Source: Mariprofundaceae bacterium
GTDB lineage: Bacteria; Pseudomonadota; Zetaproteobacteria; Mariprofundales; Mariprofundaceae
Assembly (NCBI GenBank): GCA_015663235.1
Contig: DQSL01000088.1
Coordinates: 1-43,798 of the forward strand
Direction of reading: 5' to 3'
Length of the DNA: 43,798 nt
Both the position numbers and the translations under genes were made by a program. The notes under the pieces are model-generated. The model was not told the DNA's origin and ran no database searches. It saw only the letters and a list, made by a program, of their open reading frames with translations. Position 1 is the stretch's first letter, and the number at the start of each line of letters is the position of its first letter. Below are positions 1 through 8,775 of the stretch, piece by piece.

Positions 1-471
1 ACAGCGGATAGTCGGGTGAATATTTCGCCCAAAGGTATGGATAGTTTTGTGGTTGTGAATCCAAACCGTGTACTTTGGCTGAATGTGACAGGCAGTGGCA
101 ATGAATCGGCAGCGCATTTGCAAGAAAATAATCGCATGACGATTATGTTTTGCAGCTTTGAGAAAGTGCCTTTGATTTTAAGGCTGTATGGGCAAGCGCG
201 CATGGTTTTGACAGGTGATGATGATTGGGATGAATTGTATGCTTTGTTTGAGCCGATAGCTGGCGCACGGCAAATCTTTGATGTCAGCATTGACCTTGTG
301 CATACATCCTGTGGTTATGGTGTGCCTCTGTATGATTTTGTGGGTGAACGCCCGACATTGAAGAAGTGGGCAGAGAAAAAAGGTGATAATGGCATTCGTG
401 ATTATTGGGTGGATAAAAATAGTGTGAGCTTGGATGGTGAGAGCATTCCACTTGGCAAGATGGATGATTGA
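1..471 (+). CDS. Pyridoxamine 5'-phosphate oxidase (PPOX) family protein, 5'-truncated by window
   Basis: The frame is open from base 1 and reads ...TADSRVNISPKGMDSF, so the N-terminus (probably a few tens of residues) lies before the window. The GTG at 16 is an internal valine, not the start. The VNISPKGMDSF stretch followed by NRVLWLNVTGSGNES and ENNRMTIMFCSF is typical of split-barrel FMN-binding proteins annotated as the PPOX family. A short alpha-helical tail follows (GVPLYDFVGERPTLKKWAEKKG). Most members bind FMN or F420, and the substrate is unknown. The stop codon overlaps the likely mobA start, suggesting translational coupling. The family call is good; the biochemical role is not known. 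Confidence 0.8.
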   Translation, partial: TADSRVNISPKGMDSFVVVNPNRVLWLNVTGSGNESAAHLQENNRMTIMFCSFEKVPLILRLYGQARMVLTGDDDWDELYALFEPIAGARQIFDVSIDLVHTSCGYGVPLYDFVGERPTLKKWAEKKGDNGIRDYWVDKNSVSLDGESIPLGKMDD

Positions 472-1063
472 GGATTGCACAGCAATCATTTTAGCAGGTG
501 GTGAATCCAAACGCATGGGGCAAGATAAAGCTTCTGTGAAGCTGGCGGGTAAGACGCTATTGGCGCGAGCGATTGCGAACTTGCAGCCTCTGTTTGAAGA
601 TATAATCATCAGTGTGCGTGAACCCATCAAAGATGTTGGACTGCCGCAGCTGTGCGATGTAGGGCAAGACCGTGCTCCGATGATGGGCATTTACCGAACT
701 TTGGACGAGGTGAAAACAAACTGGGTGTTTGTGGTGGCTGTGGATATGCCATTTGTTTCGGCTGATTTGGTGAAGGGTTTGGCGAATAAGCGAGGAAATC
801 ATCAACTGGTTGCACCTATGTTTGATGGTCATGTGCAACCGTTGTTTGCCTATTATGCCAAGGGTTGTTTGCCTGTGATGCAGCAACAGATAAGCGATAA
901 TCAGCGAAGTTTGCGGCGATTGATTGAGCGTATGGACAGCCTGATTGTACAAAAAGATGAATTAGAAACATTTGATGCGAAATTATTGAGCTTTTTAGAC
1001 TTGGATAGCCAACATGAGCTTGAATATGCGGAAAACCTGTTAAAAACAAATCAAAATAGATGA
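464..1063 (+). CDS. mobA: Molybdenum cofactor guanylyltransferase MobA
   Basis: MobA transfers GMP from GTP to molybdopterin to make the MGD form of the cofactor used by DMSO-reductase-family enzymes. The N-terminal nucleotidyltransferase signature AIILAGGESKRMG (residues 7-19) is followed by a lysine in GQDKASV and by the metal-binding VAVDMPFV. These are the standard landmarks of the GT-A-fold enzyme, and the length of 199 aa is normal. The open frame extends to an ATG at 434, but ATG 464 puts the signature the usual few residues from the N-terminus and overlaps the upstream stop (469-471), so I prefer it. It is followed by moeA and mog, making a molybdenum-cofactor group. Confidence 0.9.
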   Translation: MIEDCTAIILAGGESKRMGQDKASVKLAGKTLLARAIANLQPLFEDIIISVREPIKDVGLPQLCDVGQDRAPMMGIYRTLDEVKTNWVFVVAVDMPFVSADLVKGLANKRGNHQLVAPMFDGHVQPLFAYYAKGCLPVMQQQISDNQRSLRRLIERMDSLIVQKDELETFDAKLLSFLDLDSQHELEYAENLLKTNQNR

Positions 1064-1079
1064 AAAGAGACGAAAACAT

Positions 1080-2324
1080 ATGAATTATTTATCAGTTGCC
1101 GATGCACAGGCTTGCATCTTAGATCATATCACAACACAAGCGGTAGAGCTTGTCGCTCTGCACGACAGTCTTAATCGTGTGTTGGCAGAAGATGTGATTG
1201 CCAATCGTAATCACCCGCCTTATGACGTGTCTGCTATGGATGGTTATGCGGTGCGTTTTGATGACATCAAAGATGCGAATGACGCGAACCCTGTCAGCCT
1301 CAAAGTGGTGGATGATATTCGGGCGGGGCAAATGCCAAACATCAAGGTGTTGCAAGGCAGAGCCGCAAGAATCATGACGGGTGCGCCCACACCACAAGGC
1401 GTGGATACGGTGATTCGGGTGGAAGATACGCAAGAAGATGGTGATGATGTTTTGATTCTCACACCGCCAAAACAAGGTGCAAACATTCGCCCATTGGGTG
1501 AGAACCTTAAAAACGGTAAGGTGGTGCTGACAAAGAGCACATTGATTACGCCAGGTGTGTTGGCGATTTTGGCCATGGTGAAAAAGAAACAAGTGCCCGT
1601 ATTCGCCAAACCAACCGTGGCGATTTTATCCACGGGTGATGAGCTGGAAGGGCTGGATGAAGCCATTGATGAAAACAAAATTCCTGATGCCAATAGTCAT
1701 GCCTTGTATGCACAGTGTAAATCATTGGGTATAGAAGCGACATTGCTTGGCATTGCGCGGGATAACCCGTTGGAATTGCGCGCAAAGTTGGCTGAAGGGT
1801 TGAAATATGATGTGTTGCTCGCCAGCGGTGGTGTGTCGGTAGGGCATCATGATTTTGTGCGCCCCACTTTGAATGCACTTGGCATTACCATGCATTTTTG
1901 GCGTGTTGCCATGCGCCCAGGGCATCCGCTGGCTTTTGGTACGACGGATTCAGGGTGTAAAGTGTTTGGTTTGCCGGGCAATCCAGTGTCGAGCATGGTC
2001 TGTTTTGAACAATTTGTCTCACCCGCACTTCGCGCCATGATGGGGCATAGCAAACTTCAACGCTGCACTATCAGGGCTCGACTTACCCATGATGTGAAAG
2101 ACAGAGTTGGTAGGGCGCATTTTGTGCGTGTGACTTTGGGCAGAGATGCACAGGGTTATACAGTGACTTCCACGGGAACACAGGGTAGTGGGGTGTTGAT
2201 GAGCATGGCAATGGCTGAAGGTTTTGTAGTTGTACCCGAACAATCAGAAGGTCTGAAAGTGGGAGATACGGTGCAAGTGCAATTGTTGCAGGGTATGGAT
2301 TTTCAAGAGGGTTTGGATATTTAG
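1080..2324 (+). CDS. moeA: Molybdopterin molybdenumtransferase MoeA
   Basis: MoeA inserts molybdate into adenylylated molybdopterin. The 414-residue length is normal. Visible landmarks are YDVSAMDGYAVRFDD near residue 48, the MTGAPTPQGVDTVIRVED loop, and the MPT-binding core with STGDEL, ASGGVSVGHHDFV and LPGNPVSS. The C-terminal domain IV follows. The start ATG lies 16 bases after the mobA stop, with a purine-rich AAAGAGACG upstream. It acts after MogA (encoded next at 2451) and before MobA, so the three genes supply the last steps of molybdenum-cofactor synthesis. The moaABC genes for the early steps are not in the window. Confidence 0.95.
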   Translation: MNYLSVADAQACILDHITTQAVELVALHDSLNRVLAEDVIANRNHPPYDVSAMDGYAVRFDDIKDANDANPVSLKVVDDIRAGQMPNIKVLQGRAARIMTGAPTPQGVDTVIRVEDTQEDGDDVLILTPPKQGANIRPLGENLKNGKVVLTKSTLITPGVLAILAMVKKKQVPVFAKPTVAILSTGDELEGLDEAIDENKIPDANSHALYAQCKSLGIEATLLGIARDNPLELRAKLAEGLKYDVLLASGGVSVGHHDFVRPTLNALGITMHFWRVAMRPGHPLAFGTTDSGCKVFGLPGNPVSSMVCFEQFVSPALRAMMGHSKLQRCTIRARLTHDVKDRVGRAHFVRVTLGRDAQGYTVTSTGTQGSGVLMSMAMAEGFVVVPEQSEGLKVGDTVQVQLLQGMDFQEGLDI

Positions 2325-2450
2325 CCACAGATGAACACGGATTAGGGTGTAACGTGTGTATGCACTGTCATCCTGAACTTGATTCAGGCTCCACTTTAAT
2401 CGAAATATGGATTCCCGCCTTCGCGGGAATGACGTTATAAAGGTAGGAAT
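2325..2450. other. Intergenic patch of dispersed-repeat-like sequence between moeA and mog
   Basis: This gap starts with CCACAGATGAACACGGATTA, continues with a TCATCCTGAACTTGATTCAGG segment, and ends in a GC-rich hairpin (2411-2430). All three resemble short motifs that recur in intergenic DNA of many proteobacteria. No ORF is seen. The mog ribosome-binding site (TAGGA, just before 2451) follows at once. Confidence 0.5.
2411..2430 (-). repeat. REP-like palindromic repeat, copy 1
   Basis: ATTCCCGC-CTTC-GCGGGAAT is a perfect 8-bp stem with a 4-base loop, flanked by GG and GAC. The reverse complement matches the hairpin at 11602-11621, which differs by a compensating base pair. It probably belongs to a dispersed repeat family. 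Confidence 0.7.
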
Positions 2451-2981
2451 ATGAAAGCAAAAATTGGATTTATTACAGTTTCAGATAGAGCAAGTCGTGG
2501 TGAGTATGAAGACTTGGGCGGCCCTGCGATGATGGCATGGTTTAAGCGGGTGCTGACCAGCGAGTGGGAAGCAGCGAGTCGAGTAATTCCTGATGAACAA
2601 GCAGGCATTGAAGCCACGATTAAAGAACTTGCTGATGATAAAGGTTGTTGTCTGATTGTGACGACTGGCGGCACGGGCCCTGCGGTGCGGGATGTGACCC
2701 CTGAAGCGACTGAAAATGTGTGTGAAAAAATGATGCCAGGTTTTGGTGAATTGATGCGCCAAGAATCGCTTAAATTTGTACCGACTGCGATTTTATCACG
2801 GCAAACGGCAGGTATTCGCGGCAAAGCTTTAATTATTAATTTGCCAGGTAAACCTTCTGCCATTGATGATTGTTTGAATGCGGTATTTCCCGCCGTGCCT
2901 TACTGTATTGACCTGTTTGGCGGGGTTTATTTGGAGGCTGACCCTGATGAATGCAAGGTCTTCCGCCCTAAGAAGAAGTAG
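2451..2981 (+). CDS. mog: Molybdopterin adenylyltransferase MogA
   Basis: MogA adenylylates molybdopterin to activate it for metal insertion by MoeA. The 176-residue protein begins with KIGFITVSDRASRGEYED and carries the MPT-binding motif VTTGGTGPAVRDVTPEATE near residues 70-88. It then has LPGKPSAIDDCLNAVFPAVPYC, all typical of the single-domain MogA/MoaB fold. It is separated from moeA by a 126-bp repeat-bearing gap, so it may not depend wholly on the mobA-moeA transcript. Its 3' end overlaps the 3' end of the convergent cobD gene by 14 bp. Confidence 0.93.
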   Translation: MKAKIGFITVSDRASRGEYEDLGGPAMMAWFKRVLTSEWEAASRVIPDEQAGIEATIKELADDKGCCLIVTTGGTGPAVRDVTPEATENVCEKMMPGFGELMRQESLKFVPTAILSRQTAGIRGKALIINLPGKPSAIDDCLNAVFPAVPYCIDLFGGVYLEADPDECKVFRPKKK

Positions 2982-3963
2982 TTAGTACATCTTCCAAGCG
3001 TTGCCACTCTTGTTTAACATTCGGGAAACCAAAACGAACCCAACCTGATAATTGCTGCCATTCAGGGAAGTGACGCACTAAGATTTTAGCGGCTGCGAAA
3101 TCAGGTGCTTCGCCTGAAGGTTTTGCCAATACGAACGAAGCCGATGATGGGTTTACCTTCCAACCATGTTTTTCCAATAGTGCAATCAACTGTTGCCTAC
3201 TGCTTTGAATTTGCGCATCCCGAACATCTGCTTCATCGAGTAGCTTGGGTAGTATATGCAAACCCAAAGTGGATGCAGGCCAAGGCGCTAGCCAATGATG
3301 CAGTTGCTGAATGGTCGCTGCATCAGCAACCACATAACCCAAACGTAATCCCGGGATACAAAAGGTTTTGGTCAGTGAACCAAGGCGAATCACACCAGCT
3401 ATTAGCCCCAAATTTATACGTTGGGCAAAGGGCATATACGATTCATCGAGCACACCTTGCCGCCCTTGCGGAAAAACCTTTTCTTCACCAGTGGGGTTGT
3501 GCGGGCTGGTTAGCCACAACATATCCGTAAGTGGGATGGGTTCATCATGTTCAAAGCCATGAACTTGGCAGCCAGTACGTTGGGCGCAACGAATTGGCTC
3601 ATTGTAACATGGCACTTCAATCGCCATCGATTGCCAAGGCATGGCTTGAAAAATCGTTTCAATCAGCGCTTGTGCGCCTGCAATGATTAATATATTTTCT
3701 GCTGCCACATTGAAGTATTGCGCCAATACTGCGCGTGCTGGATCACCATTAACATCGGGATATTGGGCAACCAAATCAGCATGTTTTTCCAACCACTTTG
3801 GCAACCAATCTGGCGCACCTGAGGGGTGCAAGCCCGTGGATAAATCAAGAATATCAGCGACATCACATTGCCAAGCCTTGGCTGCTGCTTCAATGCCGCC
3901 GCCATGTGGGAATTGGGAAGGTATAAGCGCACTACCTTTCTGAAATAAAGGGTTAGAAAACAA
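2968..3963 (-). CDS. cobD: L-threonine-O-3-phosphate decarboxylase (CobD/CobC type)
   Basis: This is a PLP fold-type I enzyme. In cobalamin synthesis it makes (R)-1-amino-2-propanol phosphate, the linker added by CbiB. Landmarks include HGGGIEAAAKAW (residues 20-31), DLSTGLHPSG, the TSPHNPTG loop (152-159), the PLP lysine K199 in SLTKTF, and R207 in GLRLGY. The 331-residue length fits. The start is a TTG, supported by a strong AGGAGGG (3971-3977) seven bases upstream. The first codons overlap the end of cbiB, which supports the cobalamin assignment over a generic histidinol-phosphate aminotransferase. The 3' end overlaps mog antisense. Confidence 0.88.
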   Translation of the reverse strand: MFSNPLFQKGSALIPSQFPHGGGIEAAAKAWQCDVADILDLSTGLHPSGAPDWLPKWLEKHADLVAQYPDVNGDPARAVLAQYFNVAAENILIIAGAQALIETIFQAMPWQSMAIEVPCYNEPIRCAQRTGCQVHGFEHDEPIPLTDMLWLTSPHNPTGEEKVFPQGRQGVLDESYMPFAQRINLGLIAGVIRLGSLTKTFCIPGLRLGYVVADAATIQQLHHWLAPWPASTLGLHILPKLLDEADVRDAQIQSSRQQLIALLEKHGWKVNPSSASFVLAKPSGEAPDFAAAKILVRHFPEWQQLSGWVRFGFPNVKQEWQRLEDVLTTSS

Positions 3964-4828
3964 TGGTAATCCCTCCTGCTAAAGCTGCTGCCCATAATAA
4001 AGTGGTGCGCACGATTTGTTGCGCTTCAAAAGCGGCAACCGCATCAATCGCTCTTGCATCTTCTTTGCCGTAAAACGGGCGTTCATCAATCTTGCCATCG
4101 CGTTTGACTGCACCGCCGAGCTTGATGTTGGCAGCATAAGCCAAAGCCACTTCGGGGTAACCTGCGTTGGGTGAAGCATGGGTGGTTGCTTGTGTTTTTA
4201 ATGCTGTCCAAGATACAGATTGTCCGACTCTAAGCATCAGCCATGCGGTGATTCTTGCAGGGATATAGTTCATCATATCATCTACTTTTGCCGCACACCA
4301 ACCAAAATATTGATAACGTGCATTGCGATAGCCCCACATGGCATCGAGTGTGTTGACCATGCGATAAAATGCAGCACCCAAAGGCCCAAACAAGAGAAAC
4401 CAAAACAGGGGTGCAATCACAGCATCGGATGCATTTTCGGCTAAAGATTCAAGGGCAGCGCGGCGGGTATCTTCGCGCTTCATGCCTTTGACATCACGGC
4501 TGACAATCATGGCTAAAGCCGCTTTGGCTTTTTCCACAGTCTTGGCATCAAGCACGGCTTGCACATGCACAAACAATGAATGCCAACCGATGCTTAACCA
4601 CAACATCAATATATCAGCAATCCAGCCGAACATATTGTGCAACCACCACACCGCAAACCAAGATAAACCTACGACCAGCAGCCAAGCAACAATGCCTGTC
4701 AAACGTGTGGACTGATATATGAGCTGTTCCACACGCGATGCAAAACGTCCAAACCAAGCCACGGGATGCCAAGCATTGCTTGGGTCGCCTTTGAAATATT
4801 CAAGCAATAGTGCGACAAATAAAGTCAT
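3953..4828 (-). CDS. cbiB: Adenosylcobinamide-phosphate synthase CbiB
   Basis: CbiB is an inner-membrane enzyme that joins adenosylcobyric acid to the aminopropanol (phosphate) arm. The 291-aa protein has several hydrophobic segments. Recognisable family features are YFKGDPSNAWHPVAWFGRF at the N-terminus, SRDVKGM, ESLAENASDAVIAPLFW (near residues 128-144), and NTLDAMWGYRNARYQYFGW. ATGA overlaps on both sides (the cobQ stop and, downstream, the cobD start) show a tightly coupled operon bluB-cobQ-cbiB-cobD. It is called cobD in some naming schemes. Confidence 0.93.
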   Translation of the reverse strand: MTLFVALLLEYFKGDPSNAWHPVAWFGRFASRVEQLIYQSTRLTGIVAWLLVVGLSWFAVWWLHNMFGWIADILMLWLSIGWHSLFVHVQAVLDAKTVEKAKAALAMIVSRDVKGMKREDTRRAALESLAENASDAVIAPLFWFLLFGPLGAAFYRMVNTLDAMWGYRNARYQYFGWCAAKVDDMMNYIPARITAWLMLRVGQSVSWTALKTQATTHASPNAGYPEVALAYAANIKLGGAVKRDGKIDERPFYGKEDARAIDAVAAFEAQQIVRTTLLWAAALAGGITIVF

Positions 4829-6243
4829 GGTTTATTCATGAGCGGTGCTAAAAGTTCAGGCGACAGTTCAGCTTGCAAGGCATCGGCAAGCCTATCCAAT
4901 GAAGCCAGTATGCGAGTTTGTTGATTGATGCCATCGCTTTGAATGCCCATGCTGCTTAACCAAGCTTGGCGAAATTCGCCCTGTTCAAAAAGCCCGTGGA
5001 TATATGTGCCCCAAACTTGTTGGTCATCCGAACATTTGGCAAAAGGGAAAAGGGCAGTGTCAGCATCGGAAATACCATGATGAATTTCATAACCCGTTAC
5101 ACGTTTTCTGCAAGGGTAGCGTGCGGGTGCATCAATTTGACGCAATGTTTTTTCTTTTACCATGTTGGTTTGCAAGGCTAAGAAAGCCAAGCCTTTTATA
5201 TTTGTGCCTTCCACACCGTTATCTTCAATACACGTCCCCAACATTTGCAGCCCACCGCAAATGCCCAATACTTTACCACCATAACGCAAATGCTGTTGTA
5301 ATGCTTGCGTAAAACCTTGCGCCTTCAGCCACAGTAAATCAGAGGAAACATGTTTGCTGCCAGGGAGAATCACCAAGTCCGCAGGTTGCATACTTTCAGG
5401 GTGGCGCACAAAACGAACATCAATACCTGCTTCGGAAGCCAAGGGGTCAATGTCATCATGGTTGGACATGCGCGGATAAGCAATCACTGCAATGTTAAAT
5501 TTGCTGCAATCCACTTCATTGTTGGCATGGCGAAAGGGGCTGTCTTCTTCAGGAAGCTCCAATGGTAGCCAAGGGATGACACCTGCCAATGGTTTGCGGG
5601 TCTTATTCTCTAGCCAAACCAGTGCATCTTCAAGTAGCTCTTTTGAACCACGAAAACCGTTAATCAATAAAGCTTGAACTCTGTCGCGCTCGGAATCCGA
5701 CAAAATATCCAAGCTACCTTTGAGCGAAGCAAACACACCACCACGATTGATGTCGCCCACCAACCAGACAGGCACATTGGCAGCTTCGGCAAACCCCATA
5801 TTGGCAATATCACCCTCGCGAAGATTGGGTTCAGCAGGGCTTCCCGCTCCTTCGACAATCACCACATCATATTCAGATGTTAGTGTTTTAAAGGATTCAA
5901 GCACAGTATCCAACAACACAATCCTATCTTGGCGAAAGCGTTTGGCGTGTAAATGCCCTGCAACTTTACCGCGCACAATCAGTTGCGCCTTACTGTCGGC
6001 TTCGGGTTTGATGAGCACAGGGTTCATATCCACAGTGGCTTCAATGCCACATGCCAAAGCTTGCAAGGCTTGGGCTCTACCAATTTCACCACCATCAGCA
6101 GTTACTGCTGCATTATTGCTCATGTTTTGCGGTTTGAATGGGGCAACCTTGATGCCGTTTCTAGCCAGTAATCTGCATAAACCTGCAACCATTACCGATT
6201 TGCCCACGCCCGAGGCTGTGCCTTGAATCATGAGTGTTTTCAT
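4825..6243 (-). CDS. cobQ: Cobyric acid synthase CobQ/CbiP
   Basis: This is the glutamine-dependent amidase that amidates side chains b, d, e and g of adenosylcobyrinic acid a,c-diamide. The N-terminal dethiobiotin-synthetase-like ATPase carries IQGTASGVGKSVMVAGL (P-loop) and FKPQNMSNNAAV. The C-terminal class-I glutamine amidotransferase carries the nucleophile in GICGGLQMLG and the histidine in GTYIHGLF. The 472-residue length is standard. Its ATG overlaps the bluB stop (ATGA), and its stop overlaps the cbiB start. Confidence 0.95.
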   Translation of the reverse strand: MKTLMIQGTASGVGKSVMVAGLCRLLARNGIKVAPFKPQNMSNNAAVTADGGEIGRAQALQALACGIEATVDMNPVLIKPEADSKAQLIVRGKVAGHLHAKRFRQDRIVLLDTVLESFKTLTSEYDVVIVEGAGSPAEPNLREGDIANMGFAEAANVPVWLVGDINRGGVFASLKGSLDILSDSERDRVQALLINGFRGSKELLEDALVWLENKTRKPLAGVIPWLPLELPEEDSPFRHANNEVDCSKFNIAVIAYPRMSNHDDIDPLASEAGIDVRFVRHPESMQPADLVILPGSKHVSSDLLWLKAQGFTQALQQHLRYGGKVLGICGGLQMLGTCIEDNGVEGTNIKGLAFLALQTNMVKEKTLRQIDAPARYPCRKRVTGYEIHHGISDADTALFPFAKCSDDQQVWGTYIHGLFEQGEFRQAWLSSMGIQSDGINQQTRILASLDRLADALQAELSPELLAPLMNKP

Positions 6244-6896
6244 GATGGATATTCATCCTCAGATAAGATGGCGGTCAAAGTCTTGCCTTGGCGCCAGTCT
6301 TCTTGTTCTAACATGGGTTTGTCATAAAACGCTTTGACGGGGCCTAAGCAAAGTAGGGCGATAGGTTTTGCGCCTTCTGGGCATTGCAGCAGGGCGGCAA
6401 CATCATCAGGCTCAAAGAAGGAAACCCAGCCCATGCCTAAGTTTTCAACACGAGCAGCGAGCCACATGTTTTCAATCGCGCAAGACACTGATGCCAATGC
6501 CATCGCTTCAGGCATGGTGCGCCTACCAAATATCGTGCCATCATCAGGAGCGAGCACCACCACAATCAACTCGGCACAATCACGAAGCCCTTCCACTTTT
6601 AAGCGCATAAACTCGGCTTGTCGCGCGTTTAAGGCTTGTGCTGTTTTGTCTTTTTCTGCTTCAACCAAAACCACTAAATCATCACGTAATGTCTGTTTGG
6701 TGATGCGAATAAAGCGCCAAGGCTGCATCAAACCTACCGAAGGGGCGGCGTGAGCAGCTTCTAAAATACGGGTCAGAACTTCAGGCGTAACCTCACCACC
6801 CACAAAATGACGCATATCCCGCCGCGCACGAATGATACGATACAAGGTTTCACGTTCTTCGGTTGAGAATTGTAGGTTGGTTTCATGGTGTGGCAT
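6240..6896 (-). CDS. bluB: 5,6-dimethylbenzimidazole synthase BluB
   Basis: BluB is a flavin-destroying, oxygen-dependent nitroreductase-fold enzyme. It converts reduced FMN to 5,6-dimethylbenzimidazole, the lower ligand of B12. The segment RRDMRHFVGGEVTPEVLTRI, then AAHAAPSVGLMQPWRFIRI, then GMGWVSFFEP are hallmark family stretches. The frame can open at a TTG at 6905, but ATG 6896 gives a normal 218-residue protein. No good ribosome-binding site separates the two choices. It heads the minus-strand arm and is divergent from btuF, so the 110-bp gap should hold both promoters. A DMB-making enzyme implies this bacterium makes true cobalamin and has access to oxygen. Confidence 0.92.
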   Translation of the reverse strand: MPHHETNLQFSTEERETLYRIIRARRDMRHFVGGEVTPEVLTRILEAAHAAPSVGLMQPWRFIRITKQTLRDDLVVLVEAEKDKTAQALNARQAEFMRLKVEGLRDCAELIVVVLAPDDGTIFGRRTMPEAMALASVSCAIENMWLAARVENLGMGWVSFFEPDDVAALLQCPEGAKPIALLCLGPVKAFYDKPMLEQEDWRQGKTLTAILSEDEYPS

Positions 6897-7016
6897 AAGT
6901 GCCAATTAGATGGGTAAAGTTCAAGGCTGGCAAGTAAGATTATTTTGCCTACGTTTTAGGATTTAGACAATCGTTTACAAGATGGATACGCTTGCTAAAT
7001 TTTAGATGGATTGAAT

Positions 7017-7826
7017 ATGGGGTATTGTGTGCGCAAAGCGTGGTTTATTGTATGTTTCTTTTGTTCGGTTTTTCCTGCCTTTGCTGGCGAACGAATTTTA
7101 GCCCTTGCGCCGCATGTCTGTGAAACCTTGTACGCGATTGGCGCGGAGAAAGATATTGTGGGGGCAGTCAGTTATTGTGATTACCCCAAAGCTGCCTTAA
7201 AATTGCCGCGCATTGGCGCATATAATCGTATCAATGTTGAAGCTGCTATCGCCTTGCGCCCCACCGTGGCGATTGTGTTGAACATAAAGACACCTGGCGT
7301 GAGCAAACTGCGGCAATTGGGTGTGAAGATTGTGCCAAGTTACCCCGTAACTGTGGATGAAGTGTTGCAAAATGTTCAGATGCTTGGGCGGGTGACAGGG
7401 CATGAACAACAAGCCAATGCACTGGTTTCTGACTTGCAAAAGCGATTGGATAAACTCACTTCGCGTATTTCTTACAAAGAGATTCCTGTTTTTTATGAAA
7501 TCTGGTCAGACCCGTTACTTACTGCGGGCAACAACACCTTTATTCATGATGTTTTAAGGCGTATTGGCTTGCGTAACGTATTTGGCTCGCTTGCTTTGGA
7601 AGCGCCGCGCATCAATGTGGAGTCGGTGATTGCTGCACAACCCAAACTGGTGATTATCCCATCGGAAAACCGTGATGTTTCAAAGCGCGTAATTTTTTGG
7701 AAAAAGTGGTTGGGTGAAGATATTCATATCATTACGGTCAACCCTGATTTGGTGCATAGACCAGGGCCACGATTGTTGGATGGGATGACGGACTTGCTCA
7801 ATCAACTTGAAGGTTTAAAGCTTTGA
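7017..7826 (+). CDS. btuF: Periplasmic cobalamin-binding protein BtuF-like
   Basis: This is the substrate-binding component of a B12 (or corrinoid) ABC importer. A signal peptide is visible (VRKAWFIVCFFCSVFPAFAGE, cleavage probably after AFA). The class-III binding fold follows: ERILALAPHVCETLYAIGAEKDIVGAVSYCDYP, then GAYNRINVEAAIALRPTVAI. The mature protein has no lipobox, so it is probably soluble in the periplasm. ATG 7017 is preferred over the TTG at 7011 because a GGA sits six bases upstream. The TTG start of the btuC permease gene overlaps its stop. Corrinoid specificity rests on the neighbours; a siderophore or haem ligand is less likely. Confidence 0.85.
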   Translation: MGYCVRKAWFIVCFFCSVFPAFAGERILALAPHVCETLYAIGAEKDIVGAVSYCDYPKAALKLPRIGAYNRINVEAAIALRPTVAIVLNIKTPGVSKLRQLGVKIVPSYPVTVDEVLQNVQMLGRVTGHEQQANALVSDLQKRLDKLTSRISYKEIPVFYEIWSDPLLTAGNNTFIHDVLRRIGLRNVFGSLALEAPRINVESVIAAQPKLVIIPSENRDVSKRVIFWKKWLGEDIHIITVNPDLVHRPGPRLLDGMTDLLNQLEGLKL

Positions 7827-8773
7827 AACTGCAAAAAAACGAACTGTTACTTATCGCGGCTTTTGTGGGTATTGCTATGTTTGTGATATTCATTGCCTTG
7901 GGTGTAGGCGAACATTGGATTAATCCGCTGAACCCAAGCAGTGATATGGAAGTTTTGATTCTCTGGGAGATTCGTTTGCCACGCATTCTCACAGCTTTTG
8001 CTGTGGGCGGCATGTTGGCATTGGCTGGCGCTTGGTTTCAAGTGTTGCTGGGTAATCCACTCGCAGAGCCTTATGTGTTGGGCGTGGCGGGCAGTGCTGC
8101 GGTTGGTGCAGTGTCTGCAATGATGCTGTTTCCCGATTCAACACTTGCCATGTCTATGGGTGCATTTATTGGCGCATGGGTAGGTATTGCGGCGGTTTTA
8201 TCCTTTTCATTCCTTGGTGCAACGCGATTATTGCTTGCGGGCGTGGTACTTGCTGCATTTTGGGGCGCAATTTTGATGTTGCTCATGGCGTTGTTGCCAG
8301 AGCGTAGCCTGATGCTTGCTTATGCTTGGATGATGGGTGATTTGTCCAGTTCAAGCCTACCTGTTTGGTCATTATTATTGGTGTGGTTGCTGGCTTTGAT
8401 GTGTGGTGTTTTTCTATCTTTATCTCTGGATAAACTCTTGCTTGGTGAGCGACATGCTGAGGCTTTGGGGGTGCATGTGCAGCGCTTGCGTTTGATACTT
8501 TTGTTTCTTGCCTCAGCGGTGACTGCCATTGCCGTGACTGCCGCAGGCACGATTGGTTTTGTGGGTTTGGTTGTGCCGCATTTGATGCGTTTGTTGTTTG
8601 GTAGTTTGCATAAGGCGGTGTTGATTTCATCCGCATTTGGCGGCGGTATTTTGTTGATTATGGCAGACACCACTGCGCGCACCATCATCAGCCCCGCAGA
8701 ACTTCCTGTGGGTGTATTGACTGCCATGATTGGTGTACCAATTTTCCTTTATCTTTTGTTGAGACGCGCATAA
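7823..8773 (+). CDS. btuC: Cobalamin ABC transporter permease BtuC-like (FecCD family)
   Basis: A 316-aa polytopic FecCD-family permease with about 8-10 membrane helices. Family signatures are LWEIRLPRILTAFAVGGMLALAGAWFQ, NPLAEPYVLGVAGSAAVGA, and the late GTIGFVGLVVPHLMRLLFG segment that contacts the ATPase. The start is TTG, overlapping the btuF stop (TTGA). It forms the channel for the BtuF/BtuD partners encoded on either side. FecCD permeases also move iron-siderophores; the cobalamin call is by context. Confidence 0.87.
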   Translation: MKLQKNELLLIAAFVGIAMFVIFIALGVGEHWINPLNPSSDMEVLILWEIRLPRILTAFAVGGMLALAGAWFQVLLGNPLAEPYVLGVAGSAAVGAVSAMMLFPDSTLAMSMGAFIGAWVGIAAVLSFSFLGATRLLLAGVVLAAFWGAILMLLMALLPERSLMLAYAWMMGDLSSSSLPVWSLLLVWLLALMCGVFLSLSLDKLLLGERHAEALGVHVQRLRLILLFLASAVTAIAVTAAGTIGFVGLVVPHLMRLLFGSLHKAVLISSAFGGGILLIMADTTARTIISPAELPVGVLTAMIGVPIFLYLLLRRA

Positions 8774-8775
8774 TC

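Noticed and set aside
5720-6226. 168-residue plus-strand ORF opposite cobQ
   Set aside because: Antisense shadow of a strongly conserved gene; no domain or operon context.
6897-7016. Riboswitch upstream of btuF or bluB
   Set aside because: I looked for the B12 box and the GCAGCCCCCGC-type core and found neither in this 120-bp gap.
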